Below are positions 33,835-41,131 of a stretch of DNA of 64,000 bases, piece after piece; within the stretch, counting starts at the first letter, position 1, and each line of letters starts with the position of its first letter. Origin of the DNA: Hydrogenimonas sp. (GTDB taxonomy: Bacteria > Campylobacterota > Campylobacteria > Campylobacterales > Hydrogenimonadaceae); contig AP019005.1 in assembly GCA_003945285.1 (NCBI GenBank), forward strand, positions 744,001-808,000. The letters are read 5' to 3'. The notes under the pieces are model-generated. The model saw only the letters and a program-made list of their open reading frames with translations, ran no database searches and had not been told where the DNA came from. Made by a program: the position numbers and the translations under genes.

Positions 33835-34781
33835 ATACGGTAGCTGTCGACCTCGGCTCGAACACCTTCCGTGTCGTCCAGATGGAGTGCACCTCCCTCG
33901 AACCCGTAGCATGGTACGAAAAGATAGTCAGGACGGCCGACGGGCTGCACGAGAGCGGAAAGATAAGCGAAGCCGCCGTAGAGCGCATTCTGGAAGCCGC
34001 AAAAGAGGCGAAAGGGGTTATAGACTTATCCCTGCCCACGTTCGCCGTAACCACGGAAGCGCTCAGGAAGGCTTCGAACGCCGAAGAGGTCCTGGAGAGA
34101 ATAAAAAAAGAGAGCGGTCTAAATTTTCGGATAATCTCCGGTGCGGAGGAAGCGGATTTTACGCTTCTGGCGGTAAAAAAGCGCCTGGAGAAGCTGGGGG
34201 TGGAGTCGGAGAGCTTCGTAATGGCGGATATCGGCGGAGGGTCGACCGAGATTCTCTTCTACGAGGCGGGAAGGGTCTGCAGCGGCAGCTTCGGAGTGGG
34301 TATTGTGACGGTAGCCCAGAAGTACGGCTCTTTGGAGAAGATAGAAGAGGCTCTTCCCGCAGTTATGGGAGATATATACGAATTTGTCCGGAAGACGAGA
34401 GCCGAAGGGTACTCTCCCCGTACCTTCGTCTCCACCGCCGGCACTCCCACCACCGTAGCCGCCATGAAGCTCGGTATGACATACGAGAGCTACAGTGCGA
34501 AAGAGGTGAACGGGACCATACTGAAAAGAGAGGATCTTAAAAGGCAATTCGAGAGGCTACTGGCGCTCGACGAGGAGTCTAGGCGCAAGCTGGTGGGAGT
34601 CGGCAGGGAGGATCTCATCGCGGCAGGAATTCTGATTTTGGAGCGCCTTTTCGAGGCGGTCGGGTTCGAAGAGACGACAGTAATAGACGACGGGCTTCGC
34701 GAAGGGCTTGCCATAGCCGGGTGTCTCGGTATGCTGAAGAATTGGGAAGATAGCTTCACGGTAATTCAGAATCAGAGATAA
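33831..34781 (+). CDS. Ppx/GppA exopolyphosphatase-family phosphatase
   Basis: This 316-residue ASKHA-fold protein carries VDLGSNTFRVV (phosphate 1) and ADIGGGSTEILFYE (phosphate 2). Family members hydrolyse polyphosphate or pppGpp. It is the short form without the C-terminal HD domain. The start is a TTG overlapping the preceding stop by 4 bp; no strong ribosome site is visible, consistent with translational coupling to the WD40 gene. Confidence 0.88.
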   Translation: MNTVAVDLGSNTFRVVQMECTSLEPVAWYEKIVRTADGLHESGKISEAAVERILEAAKEAKGVIDLSLPTFAVTTEALRKASNAEEVLERIKKESGLNFRIISGAEEADFTLLAVKKRLEKLGVESESFVMADIGGGSTEILFYEAGRVCSGSFGVGIVTVAQKYGSLEKIEEALPAVMGDIYEFVRKTRAEGYSPRTFVSTAGTPTTVAAMKLGMTYESYSAKEVNGTILKREDLKRQFERLLALDEESRRKLVGVGREDLIAAGILILERLFEAVGFEETTVIDDGLREGLAIAGCLGMLKNWEDSFTVIQNQR

Positions 34782-34787
34782 AAACCC

Positions 34788-34952
34788 GAGAAGGGTCGGC
34801 AAAACTTCTGCGCAGATGTGATCTGCCCTTCGGGACGCTGTAAGGGGGCTGAAAAGCGTTAACTCCTGCGGAACCATTCGGAGACGAACGGTTTTCTTAA
34901 CGCCACGCTGCCGCTTAAATCGCAAAGCCGGCAGATTTTGTAGACTCCTCTC
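34788..34952. repeat. Intergenic element A, copy 2
   Basis: The copy begins GAGAAGGGTCGGCAAAAC and ends AGATTTTGTAGACTCCTCTC. The interior follows A copy 1 in order (GATCTGCCCTTCGGGACG, GGAACCATTCGG, CGGTTTTCTTAACGCCACGC). As at copy 1, an element B follows within about 30 bp. Confidence 0.7.
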
Positions 34953-34965
34953 TATAATCTATTAA

Positions 34966-35132
34966 CTGACCTTTCGCAAAATCTGCACGCCGAACGGGAT
35001 TTGCCCTGCGGGACGCTGCAAAATATCTAAAAACCGCTGACGCCTTCGGCGCCCTGACGGGCAAGCGCGGTTTTTTGAACGATATTTTTCCGCTTAAATC
35101 CAGGGGCTGACAAATTTTACGTAAGGTCAGTC
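34966..35132. repeat. Intergenic element B, copy 5
   Basis: The copy runs from CTGACCTTTCGCAAAATCTG to ATTTTACGTAAGGTCAG, inverted relative to copy 1, and contains GGGATTTGCCCTGCGGGACG and CGCCCTGACGGGCAAGCGCG. It fills the gap before ilvB. Confidence 0.85.
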
Positions 35133-35186
35133 TCTTAATTACGGTACCGGAATTGGTGTAAAATATTTTGTTAACCTGTTTTTGGC

Positions 35187-35192
35187 TATAAT
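35187..35192 (+). promoter_or_regulatory. -10 box before ilvB
   Basis: TATAAT lies 32 bp before the ilvB start. No good -35 hexamer is found at 16-18 bp. Confidence 0.45.
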
Positions 35193-35223
35193 CGGCAAAT
35201 TTCTTAAGGTAGGAGATACGGCC

Positions 35224-36915
35224 ATGGAGATGACCGGCGCACAGATGGTAATCGAGGCTATGAAGCTCGAAGGGGTCGATACGGTTTTCGGCTACCCGGG
35301 CGGGGCCATTATGAACGTTTACGACGAGTTATACAAACAGAGTGATTTCAGGCATATTCTCACACGCCACGAGCAGGCGGCCGTACATGCGGCCGAAGGG
35401 TATGCACGTGCCACCGGAAAGGTCGGAGTGGCCTTCGTAACTAGCGGCCCCGGCTTTACAAATGCCGTCACCGGCCTTGCAACCGCATATATGGACTCCA
35501 TTCCCCTGGTCGTCATCAGCGGCCAGGTACCCATCACCCTCATCGGTACGGACGCTTTCCAGGAGATCGACGCTACGGGAATCAGCCGTTCATGTACAAA
35601 GCACAACTATCTGGTAAGAAGCGCCAAGGAGCTTCCGCTCATTCTGAAAGAGGCTTTCTATATCGCCAGCAGCGGCCGGCCGGGACCCGTGCATGTGGAC
35701 ATTCCCAAAGATGTAACAGCCGAGCTGGCGGAGTTCGACTATCCGACGCATGTAGATATACCGACATACAGACCGACCACCAAGGGGAATGTGCGACAGA
35801 TAAAAAAGGCGGCCGAGGCTATATGCAGTGCCAAGCGGCCCGTCTTCTACCTTGGCGGGGGCATCATCCACTCCGGCAGCGCCGATCTGGTACGTGAATT
35901 TGTCAGCGCTACGCAGATTCCGGCGGTCGAGACACTGATGGCGCGCGGAACGCTCCGCCACGACGATCCTCTTCTGCTCGGAATGGTAGGTATGCACGGA
36001 ACGTACCAGGCCAATATGGCGATGAGCGAAGCGGACCTGATGATAGCTCTCGGACCCCGCTTCGACGACAGGGTTACCGGCAAACTCTCCGAGTTCGCTA
36101 AGCACGCCAAAATCATCCATGTGGATATCGACCCCAGCAGCATCGGGAAGCTGGTGGATGTGGACTATCCTATAGTCGGCGACCTCAAAGAGGTTCTGGA
36201 GGTGATGATTCCGAAAGTGAAGGAGCAGGTGGACCCCGACAGGTACCAGCCGTGGCGTGAGATTCTGAAGCGTTACAACGAGATTCATCCGCTCAGGTAT
36301 GAAGATAGCGACAAGGTTATAAAACCGCAGTGGGTCATAGAGCGTGTAGGGGCCCTTCTGGGTGAAGATGCGGTAATCAGTACCGATGTGGGGCAGCACC
36401 AGATGTGGACGGCACAGTTCTATCCGTTCTCCTTTCCCCGCCAGTTTATTACAAGCGGCGGGCTGGGAACCATGGGTTTCGGTTTTCCGGCGGCGATGGG
36501 AGTGAAGCGGGCTAGGCCGGACAAGATCAGTATCAACTTCACCGGCGACGGCTCCATTCTGATGAATATACAGGAACTGGTGACGGCAGTGGAGAGCAGG
36601 CTGCCCGTTATAAATATAATTCTGAACAACCACTATCTGGGCATGGTCAGGCAGTGGCAGACCTTCTTTTACGACAAACGGTATGCGGAAACCGATCTCA
36701 GCTTCCAGCCCGATTTCGTCCGTCTCGCGGAAGCCTGCGGCGGCATAGGCTACAGGGTCGAGACCAAAGAGGAGTTCGACGAAGCCCTGAAGGATGCAGT
36801 GGACAAAGGGGTCGTCGCGATGATTGACGTTATCGTCGACCGTGACGAAAATGTACTGCCGATGGTACCCAGCGGCGGGACGCTCTACAATATGATGCTG
36901 GAATTCAAGGATTGA
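35224..36915 (+). CDS. ilvB: Acetolactate synthase, large subunit
   Basis: This 563-residue thiamine-diphosphate enzyme catalyses the first common step of valine, leucine and isoleucine synthesis. GYPGGAIMNVYDEL and RHEQAAVHAAEGYARATGKV hold the N-terminal site with the catalytic glutamate; GDGSILMNIQEL and NNHYLGMVRQWQ are the ThDP/Mg2+ site. ATG 35224 has AGGAG 8 bp before it. ilvN follows after 2 bp. Confidence 0.96.
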   Translation: MEMTGAQMVIEAMKLEGVDTVFGYPGGAIMNVYDELYKQSDFRHILTRHEQAAVHAAEGYARATGKVGVAFVTSGPGFTNAVTGLATAYMDSIPLVVISGQVPITLIGTDAFQEIDATGISRSCTKHNYLVRSAKELPLILKEAFYIASSGRPGPVHVDIPKDVTAELAEFDYPTHVDIPTYRPTTKGNVRQIKKAAEAICSAKRPVFYLGGGIIHSGSADLVREFVSATQIPAVETLMARGTLRHDDPLLLGMVGMHGTYQANMAMSEADLMIALGPRFDDRVTGKLSEFAKHAKIIHVDIDPSSIGKLVDVDYPIVGDLKEVLEVMIPKVKEQVDPDRYQPWREILKRYNEIHPLRYEDSDKVIKPQWVIERVGALLGEDAVISTDVGQHQMWTAQFYPFSFPRQFITSGGLGTMGFGFPAAMGVKRARPDKISINFTGDGSILMNIQELVTAVESRLPVINIILNNHYLGMVRQWQTFFYDKRYAETDLSFQPDFVRLAEACGGIGYRVETKEEFDEALKDAVDKGVVAMIDVIVDRDENVLPMVPSGGTLYNMMLEFKD

Positions 36916-36917
36916 AC

Positions 36918-37391
36918 ATGAAAGTTGAAAGAAGAATCATTTCGGTAATAGTCCAGAACGAACATAGTGTACTTGCACGTATTACGGGGCTTTTCGCGGC
37001 TAGAGGGTACAACATAGAGGCGTTGACGGTGGCGCCGATACCGGATACCGACATGTCGCGCCTGACTATCGAGACCAGGGGAAACGTCCGTGTCATTGAG
37101 CAGATAATCAAGCAGCTTCACAAGCTGATTCCAACCTTCAAAGTGATAGAGCACGAGGAGATGATCGAAAAGGAGATGGTGATGATGAAGTTCCCCATCA
37201 ACGAGTCTCTCTCCAATATTCAGGCCCTCTGCGAGGCCTATAACGGCGGAATCGCGAATGTGAGCAGCCAGCATATCATTACCATGGTGGCCGATGAGCC
37301 CAAAAGGGTCAGACACTTCATAGAGGCGGCACAGCGCTTTCACCCGGTGGAGATAGTCCGCGGAGGCGTTGTCGCTATGGAGCGCGAATGA
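36918..37391 (+). CDS. ilvN: Acetolactate synthase, small (regulatory) subunit
   Basis: This 157-residue subunit has an N-terminal ACT domain (RIISVIVQNEHSVLARITGL; FAARGYNIEALTV) that binds valine for feedback control, and the C-terminal ALS_ss domain. It lies directly behind ilvB and overlaps lpxD by 4 bp. Confidence 0.96.
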   Translation: MKVERRIISVIVQNEHSVLARITGLFAARGYNIEALTVAPIPDTDMSRLTIETRGNVRVIEQIIKQLHKLIPTFKVIEHEEMIEKEMVMMKFPINESLSNIQALCEAYNGGIANVSSQHIITMVADEPKRVRHFIEAAQRFHPVEIVRGGVVAMERE

Positions 37392-38344
37392 GGCTTACCG
37401 AACTTGCCGGGGCGATAGGGGTAGACTACCGGGGCGAGGAGCGGGAGATCAGCGGCCTTGGAACGCTAAAAAACGCCGCGGGGGATCAACTCAGCTTTCT
37501 GGACAACCCAAAATACCTCAAAGAGCTGGCGCATACCTCCGCTGCGGCGGTGCTTGTAAGCCCGAAATATGCTGATGCCGTCCCGGCGGGAACTATCGCC
37601 CTCGTCGACGAAGAGCCCTATCTCAAGCTGGCGATGGCAAGCGCCTTTTTCGCTCCGCCGCCTATGAAGAGAGAGGGAGCCGAGCCGGTTATCGGAGAGG
37701 GCAGTGAAATCGCGCCGGGAGTATCTTTCGGCAAAGATGTCGTAATAGGAGAGGGTGTTACGATAATGCCCGGCTCTTACATAGGAGACGACACCGTAAT
37801 CGGCGACGGAACTCTCATATACCCCAATGTAACCATCTACAGAAAAACGGTGATAGGCAGAAACTGCATCATACATGCAGGTACCGTCATAGGCAGCGAC
37901 GGATACGGCTTCGCCCATACCAAAGAGGGAAGGCATGTAAAGCTTCACCAGCTTGGAAACGTCGTGGTGGAAGATGATGTCGAGATAGGTGCGAACTGTG
38001 CCATAGACAGGGGTGCACTCGACTCAACCGTCATAAAAGAGGGTGCAAAGCTTGACAATCTGGTACATGTCGCGCACAACTGCGAAATAGGTGAATATTC
38101 GCTAATTACAGGCCAGGTAGGACTTTCCGGCTCCACGAAGCTGGGAAGAAACGTTGTTATGGGTGGACAGAGCGGTACCGCCGGACATCTGGAGATAGGC
38201 CCTTTCGCCACCATCGCGGCAAGGGGCGGGGTTACGAAGTCGGTAGAGGGTTCGAAGGTATATGCCGGGTTCCCGCTGATGGAGCACAAAAGGTGGCTGA
38301 AGCTCAACGCGATGCTCTCAAGACTTCTGGAAAAGAAAAAGTGA
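37388..38344 (+). CDS. lpxD: UDP-3-O-(3-hydroxyacyl)glucosamine N-acyltransferase
   Basis: This 318-residue lipid A enzyme adds the N-linked acyl chain. An N-terminal uridine-binding domain (to about 95) is followed by a left-handed beta-helix of hexapeptide repeats. GSDGYGFAHTKEGRHVKLHQ and the catalytic histidine in NLVHVAHNCEIGE are clear. Cotranscription with ilvBN through an ATGA overlap is the arrangement known from Campylobacterota. Confidence 0.95.
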   Translation: MRLTELAGAIGVDYRGEEREISGLGTLKNAAGDQLSFLDNPKYLKELAHTSAAAVLVSPKYADAVPAGTIALVDEEPYLKLAMASAFFAPPPMKREGAEPVIGEGSEIAPGVSFGKDVVIGEGVTIMPGSYIGDDTVIGDGTLIYPNVTIYRKTVIGRNCIIHAGTVIGSDGYGFAHTKEGRHVKLHQLGNVVVEDDVEIGANCAIDRGALDSTVIKEGAKLDNLVHVAHNCEIGEYSLITGQVGLSGSTKLGRNVVMGGQSGTAGHLEIGPFATIAARGGVTKSVEGSKVYAGFPLMEHKRWLKLNAMLSRLLEKKK

Positions 38345-38426
38345 TATAATAGAGTCCATGCTCCGTAGGGACCTGCGGGTTCGCTCCGGGTCTGTACGGG
38401 ACAAACTTGAACTGTTCGGGAGATAT

Positions 38427-38657
38427 ATGATGAAAGAAGCGCATCTGATAAAAGAGATTCCTCTCGCCTCTACGGAGGATGGGGCGATAACGGTGGCTAC
38501 GGTCAAGGAGCCTTACGGTCAAAACTCCTCTCCGATAGTCAGCCTTGGAATCTGGCTTTCAAAAACGAGTGAAGAGCCTGACTGGAAGGTACACATACCC
38601 GTCGAGAATCTCGATGATGTGATCGAAGCGCTCAAAGAGGCGAAAAAAGCGCTTTAA
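38427..38657 (+). CDS. Small conserved-looking hypothetical protein
   Basis: This 76-residue soluble protein is not one I recognise. It has a beta-rich first half (IPLASTEDGAITVATVKEPY, SSPIVSLGIWLSK) and a C-terminal amphipathic helix (LDDVIEALKEAKKAL). The layout loosely resembles a PC4/p15-type single-strand-binding fold, which is only a guess. The ATG at 38427 follows GGGAG. It lies 82 bp behind lpxD. Confidence 0.6.
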   Translation: MMKEAHLIKEIPLASTEDGAITVATVKEPYGQNSSPIVSLGIWLSKTSEEPDWKVHIPVENLDDVIEALKEAKKAL

Positions 38658-38744
38658 TTACTACTGACAATACGCAATACACGTAACATTGGTTAAATGG
38701 AGAATTTGGTACAATTGCGTTTCCAAAACCCTGAAAGGATCGCA

Positions 38745-40622
38745 ATGAGATTTGCCAAAGGTTTCAGAGGCAGATACTTTACACTTGCAGCTATCGCCGC
38801 GACTGTGAGCTCTGTACAGATACATGCACAGGATACACAGGCGGTACAGCTCCACAAGATTGTAGTATCTGCCGCAAATACCGAGCAGGAAGAAGAGGAT
38901 GTGACCGGCGATATTACGGTCATTACTGCAGATGAGATTCAGGAGAGAGGCTATACGACTCTCAAAGAGGCGTTGGCGTCGGTTCCCGGAATCTCTTTCA
39001 CTTCAAACGGCGGCTTCGGCCAACCCACTTCAATTTATCTTCGCGGATTGAACTCGGACCAGACACTCGTACTTGTCGACGGTGTACGCGCCAATGACGT
39101 AACCGGTCTCAACGGTGCGCAGTTCGAACACTTCAGACTGGATAACGTAGAGAGGATAGAGGTTGTCAAAGGGCCCCAAAGCGGTGTGTGGGGTGCCGAT
39201 GCGAGCGCCGGGGTCATAAATATCATCACAAAAAAGAGTTCCGGAAAGAGTGTCGCCTACGGCTTCAAGTTCGGGAGTTATAACAGTAGGGACTTCCACC
39301 TTTCAGCCGGTGACAAGATAGGAGCTTTCGACTACTCCCTGTCGCTCTCATCTTTCGAAACAGACGGCTTCTCCGCAGCGGAGCCGGGGCATAGCTCGCC
39401 GCTCTACGGCACAAGAGGCGACGATCTGGGTTATGAAGAGGATGGCTACCGAAACAGGAGCTACACACTTAAAACCGGTTACGATTTCAGCCGAAATGAC
39501 AGGCTGGAGGCTTCGTTGACGGCTATAGACGCCGTAGTACATTACGACTCCATCGATTTCGCCACAGGTAAGACGGTCGATGCACCGGACGGACCGTTTA
39601 CGCTCAACAAGATAAGAGAGAGATTCTACCGGGCGGCATACATACGCAATGATGGCAGAAACAGCGCGAAACTCTTCTACAACTTTTCAACGTTCAACCG
39701 CTCCCAGTACGGCGGATACAGCGGCCATGTGAAAGAGGCGGGGATTACAGACAGGTTCGACTATACCGAAGAGGGCTTCATCCAGGCGGGCGGCGGTTAT
39801 CAGAGCTTTTACCAGGGGCTCTCCGGAGGAACGGCTCTTTCGAAAAGCTATGCGAACAGATACCTTTTCGCTACCAACAGCAACAGGCTGTTCGGCGGGA
39901 AGACTCTCCTTACAGAGAGTCTCAGGTACGACAACTATACCGCATTCGACAACAGGCTCACGTATAAAGCGGGCTTAAAACACTCCGTTTCGGATCTCTT
40001 TGCAATTCTAGCCGACTACTCGACAGGGTACAATGTCCCTACGCTCTACAGGCTCTACGGCAGCTGGGTAGGAAACCCGGATCTGAATCCTGAAAAGAGC
40101 TCCGGGTTCGATGTCGGGCTGGAGTATCGCGGTTTCAAGCTGATCTACTACAGCCAGAAGGTGAAGGATCTGATCGCTTACAACTACAGCACCTTCAAAT
40201 ACTACAACGTACCGGGAGAGTCTGAATTCAGCGGTGTCGAAGCCTCCTACAGGGGTGTTGTGCTCGATATGGTCTCCTACGATCTCGGCTATACACACAT
40301 CATAAAGGCCAAAGATGCTTCCGGGGCCGATCTTGCCAGGAGGGCTTCCGACATGTTCAGCTACTCCCTTACATGGTTCCCTACAGATGAGCATACGGTA
40401 AACCTGAACGGCTACTATGTAGGAAAGAGATACGACGATGCGGCCAAAACCGTTCAGACCGGCAGATACAATGTTACTAACCTTTCGCTCAGGCACAACT
40501 TCGCCGAAGGCTATAGAGGGGAGATAGAGATTAGAAACATCTTCGACAGGTTCTACCAGGAGGTAGACGGATACGCTACGGCGGGCCGTTCATTTTATAT
40601 AGGAATCAGCGCAAGATATTGA
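38745..40622 (+). CDS. TonB-dependent outer-membrane receptor, BtuB-like
   Basis: This 625-residue receptor has a signal peptide ending near IHAQ, a plug domain (KIVVSAANTEQ near the TonB box; TLKEALASVPGISFTSNGGF; SIYLRGLNSDQTLVLVDGVR; VKGPQSGVWGADASAGVINI) and a 22-strand barrel ending in Y. The plug is closest to BtuB, so cobalamin is the likely cargo; a siderophore is possible. It lies upstream of the B12-independent metE. I see no cobalamin riboswitch in the 87 bp before it. Confidence 0.85.
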   Translation: MRFAKGFRGRYFTLAAIAATVSSVQIHAQDTQAVQLHKIVVSAANTEQEEEDVTGDITVITADEIQERGYTTLKEALASVPGISFTSNGGFGQPTSIYLRGLNSDQTLVLVDGVRANDVTGLNGAQFEHFRLDNVERIEVVKGPQSGVWGADASAGVINIITKKSSGKSVAYGFKFGSYNSRDFHLSAGDKIGAFDYSLSLSSFETDGFSAAEPGHSSPLYGTRGDDLGYEEDGYRNRSYTLKTGYDFSRNDRLEASLTAIDAVVHYDSIDFATGKTVDAPDGPFTLNKIRERFYRAAYIRNDGRNSAKLFYNFSTFNRSQYGGYSGHVKEAGITDRFDYTEEGFIQAGGGYQSFYQGLSGGTALSKSYANRYLFATNSNRLFGGKTLLTESLRYDNYTAFDNRLTYKAGLKHSVSDLFAILADYSTGYNVPTLYRLYGSWVGNPDLNPEKSSGFDVGLEYRGFKLIYYSQKVKDLIAYNYSTFKYYNVPGESEFSGVEASYRGVVLDMVSYDLGYTHIIKAKDASGADLARRASDMFSYSLTWFPTDEHTVNLNGYYVGKRYDDAAKTVQTGRYNVTNLSLRHNFAEGYRGEIEIRNIFDRFYQEVDGYATAGRSFYIGISARY

Positions 40623-40623
40623 T

Positions 40624-40971
40624 ATGAAGAGCGCACGGGGTTTCAGGGGCAGATACTTCACTCTTGCCGCCATACAGGCTTTAAGTAGTGAAAAGAGGCT
40701 TCACGCTTTAGAGAGCTCTTTCGTCTCCCGTGCCGCTATTTCTACCCTGTTCGCCGGCAGAGAGTCGGACGACCCTCCCGATGAGGAGTTCGAATCTGAT
40801 TGTGCCGGCGGCCGAAGAAGAGACGATTCGAAGCCGTGCCACTGCAACTGCTATTTCAGAAGAGTCGCATGGCTCCTTTTCCATCTGAGTAAATTCTTCA
40901 GGCGCTCTCTGTGCCGCTGCCGTAAAACCAAAACCGGACTGGCTCCTCCACCTCTCACCGAAATGAAATAG
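40624..40971 (+). CDS. ORF repeating the receptor's signal peptide, with Cys-rich end
   Basis: The 115-residue frame starts one base after the receptor's stop. Its first residues, MKSARGFRGRYFTLAAIQAL, nearly repeat the receptor's own start (MRFAKGFRGRYFTLAAIAAT), and the DNA is similar too. The rest is unlike the receptor: an acidic stretch (DDPPDEEFESDC), then CHCNC and basic residues. It may be a small coupled gene or the leftover of a duplicated receptor start joined to random sequence. Confidence 0.45.
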   Translation: MKSARGFRGRYFTLAAIQALSSEKRLHALESSFVSRAAISTLFAGRESDDPPDEEFESDCAGGRRRDDSKPCHCNCYFRRVAWLLFHLSKFFRRSLCRCRKTKTGLAPPPLTEMK

Positions 40972-41062
40972 ATTAGGTCGGAATCGTAACCGATGTTTCG
41001 CAATCTGTCCCGTAAAAACTACGTTTGAACCATTTTGCGTGCAACATCGGATATTGAGTTGA

Positions 41063-41094
41063 AGCGGCGGCAGAGGTTGCTGCTGCGCTTTTTT
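41063..41094 (+). terminator. Intrinsic terminator-like hairpin 1 before metE
   Basis: AGCGGCGGCAG and CTGCTGCGCT pair over ten positions with one bulged base, followed by TTTTTT. Confidence 0.65.
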
Positions 41095-41116
41095 GCCGTA
41101 ATATCGGCATTTTTTT
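41094..41116 (+). terminator. Intrinsic terminator-like hairpin 2 before metE
   Basis: TGCCG and CGGCA form a 5-bp stem around TAATAT, followed by seven T. It ends 15 bp before the metE start, leaving no space for another promoter. Confidence 0.55.
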
Positions 41117-41131
41117 CGAGAGGAGAGAATT

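Noticed and set aside
38641-38744. Cobalamin riboswitch before the BtuB-like receptor
   Set aside because: The gap is too short for the known fold and no B12-box-like sequence is seen.
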